The notes: generated by a model from the letters alone, not told the origin. Shown: positions 10,638 to 24,048, counted from the stretch's first letter. The stretch is 64,000 nucleotides of DNA from Mytilisepta virgata (GCA_028015205.1 CM051516.1:25720593-25784592); one strand, 5' to 3'. Made by a program: numbers and translations.

Positions 10638-12834
10638 AATTAATACTATAGTATAACTTGTGTCCAATTCAAATAAATAATCTAAAACTAAAGTTTGATG
10701 TTTGTGGCTGAAAGATTTGATGTTTGCTGTGTCAAACAAATCTAAACGCAAATAGAGAATACAAGTATTTATGAATGTAATAAATTTGTGTAATGTCAAT
10801 GTTTTAGACCTTCAGATAGTAAATGTGAACAAACTCCTCCTGCGAAAAAAATATCGATGGAGACAAATTTTAAATAAATTAATTGTTTAAACAAAAAAAA
10901 AGTACGATTTATTATTAAACATTAGGCATGCATATCTTTTTCCTCATTATTTACAAATTTTATATAAGATTCAATCCTGAATTCATAAAATTACACAATA
11001 GTTTTTATCTCATACATTTTCAAATTTTCAAGATATGCACGTCTAAACTGTGACATAAAATACTACATTTTTAAGATCTCCAGAATGGACACTAACCCTT
11101 TTTAAAATTATGTATATTTTCAAACATATCAGTCTTAACAAAGAGCAAAATTAATTTAATTTTAATAATGAATGAAGCATTCATAAGACGCCTTTTACAC
11201 GATGCTTAGCAGTTATTATATATTACTAGTATACGTAATTATTATTAATTAATTAAGTAAGTTTTATCAAATAAAAGGCCTACAATGGACTGTCATCGAT
11301 GACAAACAAACAAATAAAGAGAGAAACATATAAAGTAAAATAAATTTTGGGCCTACAAGGGGCATACAAAGAGGACATATCTAGGGAGAAAACCAATTAA
11401 AAGCATGAAATGAAAAAATGAACGAGGAGTTCTGGAGACAAGGTTATCTAACGGACGGACAGACGGACCGATTACATATATCCCCGTAGAATATAATATT
11501 TACAGTGGACCCGTGATTGATAATAAAATATTCTTCTTCTTCTATATTACACGTATATTGTCGTTGCAAGACATTTCTTCATCATAACAAATTTATTCAA
11601 CATGAAATGCTCGAAAAGCTGCAAATTTGTTTTTTTAAATGCAAATCCTATCCGTTTAATGTTCGGTTAAATGTACAAAAATGAGAGAAAATTAACTTTA
11701 TTTATAATTTTAATGGTCTAGCAATCTATTTTGGATCGTCAACGACTTGTTTAATATATTTTCATAGTTTAAACATAGTTGAAGGTATGTTTAGTATTAA
11801 ACTTAGTGAATTCAATCAAATAAAATTACAATTTGATTCCGATCTATTATTCAAAGTACCATAAAACAGTTGTTGAGTAGTTATCGCATATTTAACAACT
11901 TTTTTGTATATAAAAACTTATTATTCTACTTCATTTATACGTAATTGCCCATAAATATCAACAAGATGTACGACCACCCATGCACTCATAACCATCTTAA
12001 GATACATTTCACAATTTTGTTTTTTGCTTTTTTTAACGTGTGCACTGAACTATACTAATATATTCATATAAAGACACTATAACTTATGGTGTAAATAAAT
12101 ATGAAAATATGTTTAAAAAATTAGAAAGTGTAGTTATCCACAACACCTGTTCATTGTCAAAAGTTCCCATCCTTTTTGCAGTACCTTTATTCCATTATGC
12201 AAAACAATTTTAAATGAATAGATTTGTAAACGAAGGGTTATGGTGTGACATTCAAACATTGTCAAAGGTCGGGCAATTAAACTACGCAATCGTATCCAGG
12301 TAGCTCTTAAGAATTACATTAGAAATCGATGAATATATTTGGAAATTTTACGTCGGAAGAAAGTTATTTTATATTAAGGCCAAGGTGTCGAGGTTGTAAA
12401 AAACCATGAAAATATGGGTTTAGCACTAAATATGATGGTTTTTGTATATGTTTAACAACCGGAAGGGAACAATCCATATTTGCACGCCCCGTAATTCACG
12501 TATCAGACCGGGTGCGTTCGGACATGCGTCCGATGATAATATGCTGTTGGCGTGGCCAATGATGCGAGCATGGCAATAGCTCTTTCCGGAAACTCATTTC
12601 CGGTATCACGATTCTGACTCTAAAATCATAATTTGAAGCAAGTTATTTCACTTACTTTTCTTACTTCCGTTTCCGGCGAACGAAACCTTTTCTAGCCTTA
12701 GTATGTAGCACAATATGGCCATATTTGCTTTAACAAATAAATTTACTTTGGATTGCATAATGGCTTCCCCCATTAAACAAAGACTTTTTTCTAAATGACC
12801 CGTATGCTGCTATAATGAGCAGTATATGATAAAC
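10638..12834. other. Intergenic DNA with a P1 end fragment
   Basis: Mostly AT-rich and featureless. 11401-11487 is a P1 3'-end fragment (ATGAACGAGGAGTT...ACGGACGGACAGACGGACCG...ATATCCCCG). 12240-12620 is less AT-rich than its surroundings (GTGCGTTCGGACATGCGTCC) but has no recognised function. Confidence 0.45.
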
Positions 12835-12959
12835 AGATTAATGCATAAACTAATCCATATCGGACTCGACCCATATCATACCTCGGGCAAACCCTCAGTC
12901 CGATATCAGAGTCTCGGGATGATACCCTGTCGAATATGGATTAGGTCATACATTAATCT
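12835..12959. mobile_element. Foldback element
   Basis: Ends AGATTAATGCATAAACTAAT and, inverted, AGATTAATGTATGACCTAAT, each continuing into CCATAT. The interior contains a second palindrome around AGTCCGATATC. No coding potential. Confidence 0.65.
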
Positions 12960-13429
12960 ATAATTATCGTGCTGCACCAATGGAATCCTTAGAAAGTTTA
13001 CCCTGCTTGGGCTGTTATATATTATTACCGTTATGGTGTTCTTGAGATGATACACCATTTGCGTCATTTATCTAAAATTTGGTAAAGTCTATCGTATATA
13101 TGCCCTAGTCATACATACTTTACTGCCAGTTATCTTACATTTATTTTGACGTGTCCTGTGATTCGTTCTATAGTTTTTAACACTCTTTGAGATTGTCCGA
13201 CAATAGTAATAGGCTTTATCTCTAAATTGTCCTTGTAATTATGCACTTCAATCCAAAGTCGTGACTTAATTGTCATTCAGCAAATAATTCCGCTGAAACT
13301 GTATTAAACTTGCCATGGGTGCGAGAGTTTTCTCCACAATGAAGTCATAACTTTGACTTTCAAGATGAAGAACAACAATAAAAACATCGTTACTTTGCTT
13401 TTAAAGCTTTAGGGATTTTGTGGGTGCGC
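12960..13429. other. Intergenic DNA
   Basis: Nothing supported. Confidence 0.4.
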
Positions 13430-13815
13430 GGACGTTTCGACCAGGACATTTCGGGCTAGGACAGTTCGGCCACGGACATTTCGGCCAATTTTTTTTTCAA
13501 GGCGGACATTTCGGTCAATTTTTTTATGAAGTGTATATTAAGATACCAAGGACATTTTAGTTAGAATAATTAATTCATTCTTCTAATTATATCTAATTTT
13601 TAAATATCAAATGGATTGAAAAATGATAATTAATATAGTACAGCATTTAAAATAATTATTTAATTAAAAGAATAAGCAAATTAATAAAAAAACAATTTAT
13701 AATTGCATTACATTAATATTACTAAATTTGTTTATAGATATTTAGATTATTTATTTGAAAATATTAAATTCGGTCGAAACGTCCGTTGTCCCAAATGTCC
13801 TAGTCCGAAACGTCC
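13430..13815. mobile_element. Inverted-repeat element with GGACATTTCGGCC sub-repeats
   Basis: The left end has tandem variants of GGACATTTCGGCC (13430-13525); the right end (about 13769-13815) has the inverted version, GGTCGAAACGTCC...AGTCCGAAACGTCC. The core is AT-rich and non-coding. Confidence 0.65.
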
Positions 13816-14840
13816 TACATTCATTTTGTGTTAAGAATTAATCCACCATATGGGTATGCCTTCTAATATTCCATATAATTTAACACTAAAATTCGGACTA
13901 AAAGCTCAAAAACTATAGATTAAATGATTGAAAAAAATGTAGACCTACTAGCATTGCAGACATGTCCCAGTATCACATTTTTGAACACGCTTAAAATGAA
14001 TGACATTTTTCAAAGAAGCTAGGTTCAAATACAACCCTCGGAACTGGCAAACTTCTTGCTAGGCATAGAGGTTTTGGTATATTCAAATCCTAATCAAAGG
14101 GTCCTTTCGAGCATAAACATAGATTCAACCACATTCACCCACTCATACACATAATCAAACTCGTTCACATTGATAACATTTTTATTATGAATGCCCAAAA
14201 TATTCAAATCTACGAAAAGACTATATTCAAAGAGCAAAAACAGAAAGTTTGACATTAAATTTGATGAAATTAATGATAATGTCAAAACGTTCTACATTCT
14301 TACTCCATCAACACCAAAGCAAGTGAAAAATACAGGTTCTTTTTATTAAAAAGAAATTAGAGCTGCGGACAGAAGACCTTTGAACTTGTTTTTTTTTATC
14401 TGTATTATTAAACTTGTTCTATGTTTCACTTGTTTTGTAATTGTATATATGTTTTTGTCAGAAGTCAATTGACTTATATGGCAATAAAAATTTTGAATTT
14501 GAATTTGATAACATTAAATTTTGCTGTTGTAGAAAACTGAAGCACAATACCGTGCTGGTTCCTACAGTACCATATTTTATAAGTTTTATGAAGTCGCTGA
14601 AGCAGACCTAAATAACGAAGATGATTGGAAAAGCGCCAGACTATAAATCAAATAAACTGAAAATAAAAAGTATATACTGACATTCATCCTCCCAAGTCAG
14701 GGTTTTGTATCCTCGTTCGTTCCTACAAACCCCTGACATTACACATTCAGCTCTGCTTACGGACAAAAAATAACCCAAAAGGCCCAAAAGGCCCAAAAGA
14801 GCAGATTCGTCTGCCCAAAATAACAATATGGTGCGTACAT
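13816..14840. other. Intergenic DNA
   Basis: No gene supported. A short AAAAGGCCCAAAAGGCCC repeat lies near 14776-14800. Confidence 0.4.
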
Positions 14841-15190
14841 AGTGTTAACAGAATTTATCAATGTGCACATCTTGTGCAATGAAATTGGTATCAAAGAACT
14901 TACTACCGCTGAGTCAATACCTCTGCTGGTGGGTTCCAAATCCCCGAGAATATCCACAGCTCAGTCGCTAATCTTTCCATACTATATTAAAATTTACAGT
15001 TACAAAAATGTTAAATTTTGTGATAACTAAGGTGTATCTCCATAGTGCATAGTTCTGTCCTTACTGATGGTTTTGGCTTTACCGTTTTGGTCTTTAACGC
15101 ATTGGATTTTTTTTTACATTTTAGGCCTTGAGCACAACTGATGAGTCGTTAACTAGTCCCGAAATGTGCACATCTTGTTCATCAAAACTG
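14841..15190 (+). repeat. Dispersed repeat (GGTTTTGGCTTTACC / GCCTTGAGCA family)
   Basis: The text AGTTCTGTCCTTACTGATGG, TTTTGGCTTTACCGTTTTGG and AGGCCTTGAGCACAACTGATG matches 44771-45030 and 47715-47795 in the window. AATGTGCACATCTTGT occurs twice (about 14860 and 15167), suggesting a ~306-bp tandem unit. I recognise this text as a common mollusc repeat, but it encodes nothing here. Confidence 0.6.
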
Positions 15191-15304
15191 GTATAAAATA
15201 ATTTCACACATGTAAACAGGGTTAATACGGCTCAACACTGTATTAGTTATATATTTGTGCATTTTTAGTTATATAAATGCGTGCAGCATTTTTTTGGAAA
15301 GCTG

Positions 15305-15993
15305 GGGCCGGTTTCACGAAGCTATCCTAAGACCTGCCATAAGATATATCTTAGGACATATCTTAGGATCCTCCTATGACTATCTTATGACATATCTTAG
15401 ACCTCGTCTCGAAGCTGTCTTAGGATGATCTCAGCAAAGATGTCCTAAACGTGTCGGAAGTTAAATATTTATGAAAAATCTAATATATATTTAGTATATT
15501 TTTCCCAAATATTGCTAAACGTATTGATTAATATTCCCTTATTACATCATTTCAAAATTGATTTTTCAAAGAAAAAAAATGAAGTGTAATTATAAAGTAA
15601 TCTATTAATTAGACACCAATATATATATGAAAATTAAATTACAAAATGAAGAGAGAAAAAAAAAAAAGAAATAATAACTACATTTTTTTCTACAAGTGAG
15701 TTGAGTTCAATTTGTCACTGTATCGGTTATAAAAAGGTTAAAGGATAAAATCGTACATACTTGCTATAAATATATTGAATGTTTATTGTTGTTAATCAAT
15801 TTAAATATTCCGTCCACCTGTTATGATCCTAAGACCATCATAAGACACCTTCCGTGTAATCCTAACTTTATGACCAACTTTGAAAGATGTCATAAGTTAG
15901 GACCACTTTGTTAAACCGAATTAGGACTAAGATCTGTCGTAAGACAATCCTAAGAAATGTCTTAGTCCTATGACAGCTTTGTGAAACTGGCAC
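15305..15993. mobile_element. MITE with long inverted ends rich in CCTAAGAC motifs
   Basis: Left end GCCGGTTTCACGAAGC (from 15307). The right end is its inverted match, GCTTTGTGAAACTGGC (to 15991). Both termini carry many copies, in both directions, of short CTTAGGA/TCCTAAGA motifs. The centre is AT-rich. Confidence 0.7.
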
Positions 15994-16229
15994 TTGGTAT
16001 ATAACCTGTAACATTAATAATGTTTTCGTATTGGTCCTGTTTAAATTCTCGTATAGCTGTATTGGTCCTCGACTACGACTTCGCAAAATATCCATATCCA
16101 ACTATATCGGTCATCACGTGACTTTGGTCACCTGTGTGATGATCGTAATATGGCGATGTCGATTTATATAGAAATGCACGGGAGTGTCATGTTTATCTCT
16201 AATTTGTATTAAATTTTATCGATAACAAA

Positions 16230-16960
16230 AAAATGTGCTGCTATCTCGTAAAAGTATGATCAATTACCAATATTTTGAGCCCATTTTAAATAGATATTGA
16301 ATTGAGCAAATCACTTCCAATTTGATTTGAAAAAATCATATTTTTACTGAAGATTTTTATATGGCTAACGTTGAAAAATGTCGAAATCTATGAAACCTTC
16401 CCTAGTTGGTTCAAGAATTACATGATAATTCTTTACTTTCATAAAAATGTGCTGCCCATTTGACTATGATAAAACATGGAACTTTAAGATTATATCAACT
16501 AAATGAGATATTGAATTCGGGAAATCACTTCCAAATTAATTTTAAAATGACCGATATTTTGTAAAAATATACATTATTTGGACTCAAAATGGCGATACCG
16601 GATGTAGTTTTGGCGGTAAAATTCAAAATTGTATAAATAAACGGGTTTTGTTAAATAATACTTTTTCATTATGAAAATAGTCCCATTATTGTAATAATAA
16701 TGTTCCTTTTGTTATTTCTTAGTGTTTAAGACATAAAACTATATTTATAGGTTGCTATATGTCTAATAAAATGCAAAAACCCTGAAAGTTCAAACAAAAA
16801 TAAAGGTTCCATTTCAAACATGCCTTTTTTTGTTTTATGTCTCGGATGATACTAATAAAGTATATCCTTTGGTCTTCATATATCATATGTTTGAGTAAAA
16901 CCTTCTTTAACTTTTCGAAATATCGTAATTGCAATAGTTTAAATTTTGATTATGTCCCTT
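16230..16960 (+). repeat. Degenerate internal repeat (~210 bp period)
   Basis: AAAATGTGCTGC recurs at about 16233 and 16443. AAATCACTTCCAA-TTGATTT recurs at about 16308, 16524 and, more diverged, near 16960. No coding potential. Confidence 0.5.
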
Positions 16961-18529
16961 CCAAATTGATTTGAAAATTAGCTATTTTGAAATGTGTTTT
17001 TTTACTATTATTATTCAAGATGGCGCCCATCCTAATCAGCTTCTACCTTGCCATAACAAAGTAAATATATATACGAGTAAATAGAATTACTCATATAATA
17101 TGTCAAATGTTTAATATATAAATACCAAAAAGATAAATTATTAATTTAAAATAAATTAAAATGTTACTTATCTGACATTTGAAGTTATATTTCACCACTG
17201 CATTCCTTGTGATCCCCCCTTAAACACACACACACCTCTTTATTAAAATGTTGCATTAATTATCTAAAAATGAAATCACGCTATTTTTGGTCAGCAAACG
17301 GTTTACCTGTATACATACAATGTACCTGTGTACCTTAATTAACGGTTGGAACAATAAACATCCGGACAGTCAAGGTATAATATACATGTCAAATCGTTAA
17401 TTAGTTTTAATTACCTGAAACACACATGCATGTTAATTGCGCATAATAAATTTCTTCAGATAAAACTCAAATAAATTTTACCAAAAAAAAAATCGCTTTT
17501 CTCGCGGCTTAAAAAATTAAAAAAAACTTGCACCATTACCCTTTATCACGTGTAATTATGTACTTTTGACAGTTTGTATAAATTGGTGATAAATTTCATA
17601 TTTATTAATTATTGTCACAATTTCATATATTAAAATTATAATCCATGTGAAATGTTACTATATATTTCAAATATAAAGTTTTTTTAAAGTGAAGACGTGG
17701 AGAACGTGCTATAATCAATACAGAGTTATCGAAGTACTACGACGAATGCCTGACATGAACGGGACCAGTAGATTCCCGATATTGGGTAACCAGTTAATAA
17801 GTCTAAACAGAGTTACCTAACATAATTATGACCGATATAGCTGCATATGGCTGCATGGTCCCGATAAAATACAACAACCCATGGACATACATATATAATA
17901 CAGCACCAATATTAAAATACTTATTTACTATCACTATCTTTTTATTTGCATATTTTAACCTAAACAGAAAAAAAATGTTAGAACATTGGAATTTTTGAAA
18001 AATGTCAAAATGGCTTTTCGAAAATAATGATTTATATTATTTTATCACATTTTTTTTCAGAGACCTCAGTTGTGTTACATAGGTAAAACATACACAGAAG
18101 TGTTTAATTCTGAATAACTTCAACTTAGTTAAATCAATGATACGGTTACTTTGCATGGCATATACAGGCGACAAGTAACTCCTAGAAAGATGAACAGTAA
18201 AATGAAATTGAATATTTATATATGTTTTGAATATGACACGATATGGAATAGATGTAAGGACAGGACAAAAATTTACTTGTTATATAAAAAGAACAAAACT
18301 AAGAGAATTACTATCGATTTGTTTTTTCAAAGATCTTTTCCGGTTTGCTTTCTTATAATTGAGTAATATTAATTCCGAAATATCTATAAAAATTGAACCA
18401 ATTATATATCTTGATGTTCATGAGCAGTCTCTTTAAACCTTCACTTTATCAGTTAAAAATACGGAATTCGATGTAATTTTTTAAACGCAATTTTCAATGT
18501 CAAAATAAAAAGAAGTCCTCGCTTTAGAA
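16961..18529. other. AT-rich intergenic DNA
   Basis: A short ACACACACAC run is at 17224-17235; nothing else is supported. Confidence 0.4.
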
Positions 18530-18680
18530 ATTTAACGTTCTAACCAAAGGACGTTTCTGTTGATGATTTGTTAGTTTCGGTTGTTCGCTCCGGGTACTCC
18601 GACTTCCTCCACCAATAAAAACTGGCCGCCGCGAAATAGCCAAATGTGCTGAAAAAGGCGTAAAACCCCAACTAATCCTA
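18530..18680 (+). mobile_element. SINE 3'-region remnant
   Basis: GGGTACTCCGACTTCCTCCACC, the block ACTGGCCGCCGCGAAATAGC and GGCGTAAAACCCCAACTAATC match the 3' portion of a SINE common in molluscs, as I recall it. The 5' tRNA-like promoter is not visible, so this is a truncated copy. The antisense open frame over it is an accident. Confidence 0.6.
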
Positions 18681-20049
18681 AACCATATATCAATATAAGA
18701 ACAACAAACTTCAGCATCAATATCAAAAATAACATATATACAAAATTTGGTATCAGATATATATGTATTTATTATGTATATTAAAGCCGACGCCCTTACA
18801 TTTTGCAAGTTTTAAAGAGTACGAAATTTGGTTAACACATGAACAAATGCAGAGAAGCTGTTTGATTTATGAAAATAATATATTATCAAACCGAAATATA
18901 TTAATATTATTATCAAACAAATGTGTTATCGTTCATTTCCCCTTTTTATTCCGGGCTGCGTTTGTTTCAACTGCCAGTCGTTGACCCGGGTCACCTCGAA
19001 CGGAGGCACTTTTGTTCGAAACCTAACGCCTGATCGCTATCATATTAAAAAATTGACAAGTATGTGCTCAAATTTCTCTCATCTTAATTGAAAGTCTAAA
19101 TGATTTCTTATTATTTTCAATGTAATTGACATTAAAATAGATTACATGCAAATTAAATATGACTTATTTAAACGGGTATATGAATAATTAGCATTAATAA
19201 CAAGCGTTTAAAAGTTATGTGGAATTATTGTTCTTGACTTTTATGCTTTTGTGGCGACTACTTTATAATATTTGGTACTCATTTCGCGTGTCAGATACGT
19301 ACTTTAAATGTAAAAAGAAGACGACTCTCGAATTTTTGTCATCTATCAATTATTTTTTTTCAGTAAACGTATCTTTTTTACGGCGCCTCTTTTTTTCCCT
19401 TTGTTCTATTTTTTTTTTCTTTATTTGTTGTACTAATTTTGTTAAAATTCGCTTCATGAAGAATTGTGCTACAAAATTATAACATGTTTTATAATAATTT
19501 ATTTTCGTATTACAGACATAAGGGTCAAGCAAACTAAACAAAAATAGACATATAATATTGCAAAGACCATTTCAAATAAAGAGATAGTAAAACGTCTGGC
19601 TGACATTGAACTCATTTTGGCAATTCTAATGACGGCTTTATGAATTCCCCAACTGCTGTCAAAAGTTTAAATTCAGAAGTTAAAATCTGTTAAAGAATTT
19701 AGTACATAATGGCTACAAGTTCAGAGTAAATTCGCGACGAGGCAACAGATGTTACTGGATATGTACTACTTTCAACTGCCATGCCACACTAAATACTCTT
19801 GACAACAAATTAGTTAAACTTCCACAGAGGCATAACCATACAGACCACAAAATCCAACTCCAAGTAGATGAGGTTACGCAACACATCAAAAAACGCTGCA
19901 GACAGGAGACCACACCAGTTCCAACTATATATGCAATTTCCATATAAAACAAAAAAAAAGTTGAGATACAAAAATACCCAAATATCTGACTTAACCAATT
20001 ATCTTCTTAATTAGACAATGTTTACACAAGACATTTATGTTTATACAAT
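18681..20049. other. Intergenic DNA
   Basis: T-rich tracts at 19360-19440; no gene supported. Confidence 0.4.
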
Positions 20050-20119
20050 ATTCAACCTATGCCTACAAACTTTTTTTACCTTTTTATATATTTTTTCAAA
20101 ATGTAAGCATAGGTTGAAT
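20050..20119. repeat. 13-bp perfect inverted repeat
   Basis: ATTCAACCTATGC (20050-20062) and its exact complement (20107-20119) are separated by 44 AT-rich bases. It sits just before the LINE fragment. Confidence 0.7.
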
Positions 20120-20196
20120 GAACTGTTTATACAGTGGTAGATTTTCTGGGGAAAAAAGTTTTTTTTCATTTTTAATATTCGAAAGCAACTGAACTC

Positions 20197-20705
20197 GTGG
20201 AGTTAAGTTCTGTTGACAACCAAGAAAAAAGAATATATATTGAACGAAGACTCTATAAAATGTGTACTGAAAACTCAATCGAGGACGAAAAGCACTTCTT
20301 GATCCACTGTTCGAAATACGAGGACAAAAGAAACAAACTTTTAGACGATATTCGCACACGTTATCGTGACATATCTGGTCTTTCGGACATTGATAAATTG
20401 CGTGAGATTCTCTCTAATAGTAGCCTTAGTAAGCTTGTGGCAAATTTTATATCAGACTGTTACAATACTAGAATTCAATCTATTTCATGACTTTATCGAT
20501 ACATTTTCCAAATTCATTTAATGACATTTACACTAATTCGTATATTTAAAGTGAAGTCTCTTTTCGGTAATTTAAGATGCTTTGTTTTTTGTTTAAAGTG
20601 CATCGTAAGCCTATTTGGCTGGCTGAAGTAATAATTTTGTAAATATGTATTGTGATTGTTAAATTCAGGTTGCACTATAATAAACATTTTCTCTCTCTCT
20701 CTCTA
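20197..20705 (+). pseudogene. 5'-truncated LINE: C-terminal end of a reverse transcriptase ORF
   Basis: Codons up to the stop at 20488-20490 encode a short peptide. It contains RLYKMCTENSIEDEKHFLIH, then C-SKYEDKRNKLL, the Cys/His pattern (C-x6-EDEKHFL-x2-C) found after the RT domain of many non-LTR elements. No RT catalytic motif is present, so the copy is 5' truncated. The 3' UTR ends in ATAATAAACATTTTC and a CT microsatellite (about 20691-20704), a usual LINE tail. The family is not certain. Confidence 0.65.
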
Positions 20706-23700
20706 TAATAATAAAATTATTGTGCGACTGAAAAATTGTAACAAATGTTAAAGATATAATCAGAAATTATGTGAAATTGATTCAAAATATTTGTTTTTTG
20801 TGTTACTTGTTTAGAAAACAAAACATAACAAAATCATATGGAAAAAAGGAAAAACAATTACCGTAACACATATGGAAAATGTTAATTCTGGGTATAATTG
20901 ACGAATAATTACATTAAAATTTTTATAAACTATAAGTAAACGCAAATTTTAAAACATCTACAAGTAACAATTCAATGTGGTTTTGCGTTAAAAGTCACAA
21001 ATTTTATCTAGCCGTAAAATAGTTTGACAAAATTTTATATACCTTTAGATTTCGTGAAATGTGAAATAAATTGTACATTATTATATAGATTTTTAAAACA
21101 TGATGTCGTCACATTCAAACAAAATAAAGAATTTTGTGTCAAGTTTGAATCGCTAAAAACACAAAATAAAATTTTAATGATTGGCCACACGGATCTTGAA
21201 GGGTTTTGAATTACGTTTTTCAGGTGTATTATCAAAAGTGTTGAGACGGTTTCTGTAATCCCTTACAATCATGACAACTTCAAAAGAATGAACCTGCATC
21301 TATTTAATTTTATATCACTAAACTTGGAAAAACAAAATGTATTACTGATATCGCACCGTGAGGCCAACCATGCTAGGTTTTACCTTCGATTTACAGGTGT
21401 TTGTCACATGTAAAGTGCGTTTTCTCCGCGGGGAGAAAAAAAAACAGCGCCGACGTGATGCTGAGATGGAATTGCACCATTTCCTATGATGAAACAATTG
21501 TTACATTTCCGCACAAGAGTTATTAAGGGTCATATAAAAAAACTTTTAATTGGCCATTTTCGGACATTATTGGATATGGATTTTACAATCCCGAGTAATC
21601 GATCCAATAAATTATAGGAATATATGAAATCCAATAAAGTTCCTATAGCGTAGATGACTTTGCAATGTTTGATATGATGAATAAATCTCTTTTATTAGGT
21701 GCCGGAGCAAATCAGTTTTTCCGGTATCAAAAGTTGTTTCCGTCACGGTGCTGTGTGCCTGAAATTAATGTACAAAAGATTATATACTTTGTAAAATAAA
21801 TCTATTATCCCATTAATAGTACATTTTAACACATAATTATATAAGAATTACTTGGAACTTTCATCTTTGTTATAAAATAAGGTGATAAAAATAAAATAAG
21901 AAAAGAAAGGAAACAATTCTATAAAATAAAATATAAAATAATTATTAATTTAATAAGTAGATAAAGGTTGTGAAATATATACGAAAATTAGAAGCAGAAT
22001 AAAAATAATGAAACAACGTTGTATAAATAAACAGCAATTTATGATTTAAATTCAATCTACAAAAAAGTTTGAACTTTATTTTTTTTTAATACTATGAAAA
22101 AAGTTATGAATGCGACATTTAAAAAAATCCCATGGCAATAAATTTCGGCCAAAATCTTATTTCTTAAGATAAGACAAGCACTATTTTCTTAATTTAAATC
22201 CCTAATACGGCTTTGGAAGAAAAACTTTTCATTACATTTCTTAACAAAAAATTTACATTTGAAACTATTAATGCCATTATTCCTAATTTTTACGTATGTT
22301 TGATAATATATATTTAGTATTTGTCACCAAACTGTTGAAATAAGTATTAAAAAAGATTAGCGAAATGAGCAAACAGAAATATGCCCCGTATTATTTGCGC
22401 TGGTCTAAGCCACACTTTGCTTATTCGTATTTTTCCCATGAAAATGTCAAAGTCTTGTAGACAATTGTATGAAGTTTTTCACGTGTAAGTAAAATGTCAG
22501 ATTTCCAACTAATCGTAATGAAAACAAAATATTCAACAAATTTGAAATTTTGGGGACAGATGGATAGAGCTATATTGGTCAGTTTGGTCTACCGATACAA
22601 ATTTTTTACCTGATTAATCTAATTAATGGAAGATTGGTCTAATCATTAAATAAACACAAAATTAATAAACATATGTCATAATTTACATAGTTCTGTTATT
22701 AAATTATCTACTTACAGGGAATAATTCCTTAAGTATATACACATATATCGATAATAATATATTAAAAGAATGATTTGTCAATAATAGTGTTTTTTATTAA
22801 TAAAAATAACTGAGGGGTTTATGAATTTTTTTATTATGTGCCTTAAAAATAATAAGGCGAGAAAACAAGAGACTGGCTACATGTATAGCTTAATTTATTA
22901 TATAAAATTTAGTAGGTATTTCCCCGATAAAATTTTTTTAAATCCTGATTTAAAGTAGAAATTTGTTTCCCCCTTTCTCACGATAAATCACAGTTTTATA
23001 CGAAAAAAAATATTTTAGTATATTCGGTATATCTTGTAATGCTTTAAAGGAAGGCTAACTGAAAGTAAATTCACGAAAAGCCAAAACCCAAGGAGAAAAG
23101 GTTGAAATGTTTGCGTAACTTTATTTCAAAGGCATTAAAATTGAAAAAGAAAAGAATAAAATATATTATCAAAAGACCTGAAAAATTATCAGATGAAATG
23201 GGAAACAGTTTCAATTCTGAAACGTCTTTGTTTCAAGCTTTAACAAAAATATTTAATGTACATTGATCTAACCCTCAGACTGTTTGTAAGTCGCACCCAT
23301 GGCCCATTCTCCTATTAGTTATAAATCTTCATATTCATGTATTCTCATATATTTTCACATATCAATTCGATATGTGTATATAATTTCTTTAACACAAATA
23401 AGACCAGATAGCCTAGCTCCACACACAATCAAATCAAAAATATCTCAATACAAATGGAAGAACTTGAAAAACATTCCACATAACTAACATATTTCAGCAA
23501 ATTGACTGAAACTTTCATTTTGAAAATGTACCAACTCCTTTTTCAATTTTAAAGAATCTAGGTATTTTTTATTTCAAGTTCAAACAAAGTTGAAATAAAT
23601 ATAATAATATGATAATGATGATATAATTGTGTAAAATCATTTTATAATTGTAAATCTAACTTAACTTCAATTTTTTTATTATATTTATTATTTCTCGAAA

Positions 23701-23837
23701 ATATGCAAATTTTTCGGTCTTTGTTAAAAGATAATAAATTTAACAATCAACTAATAAAATGCATAGAAAAATTAATTACTCAAATTAATCTTACCTGTAT
23801 GTGAAATGTTTCTCACTATCCAATTATTTGACGTTGT
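20706..23837. other. Brachyury 5' flanking DNA
   Basis: Strongly AT-rich with no repeat recognised, unlike most of the window. 21350-21480 is less AT-rich and holds an AGGTGT T-box half-site (21405-21410) in TTACAGGTGTTTGTCACATG. Any enhancer role is untested. Confidence 0.4.
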
Positions 23838-23925
23838 CACGCCCCCTTTGTAAAACAACAAAATTTGATTGGTTTAAATGGACGGACGAAATCGGCAAGA
23901 TCAAAGACCAAAAGATAAATATATA
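23838..23925 (+). promoter_or_regulatory. bra: Putative brachyury core promoter
   Basis: In order toward the gene: a CACGCCCCCT box (23838-23847, GC/KLF-like), ATTGG (23868-23872, an inverted CCAAT box), GATCAAAG (23899-23906, the TCF/LEF consensus in reverse) and ATAAATATATA (23915-23925, TATA-like). A start about 25-30 bases after the TATA-like box would give a 5' UTR of roughly 100 bases. Brachyury is a known Wnt/beta-catenin target in many animals, so the TCF-type site is plausible; function is inferred. Confidence 0.5.
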
Positions 23926-24048
23926 CCCAAAGTGTTACTTGTAAACATGTGTAATTCATTCTTTGGGACACTTTACAGTTCTGAGCGAAACATTTCCTAA
24001 CACGTTGTATAGAAACGGAGTTCGATAAAGTTGACAAATCTCTGTCAA

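Noticed and set aside
18524..18808. Antisense 94-codon open frame
   Set aside because: It lies over SINE text and has no family features.
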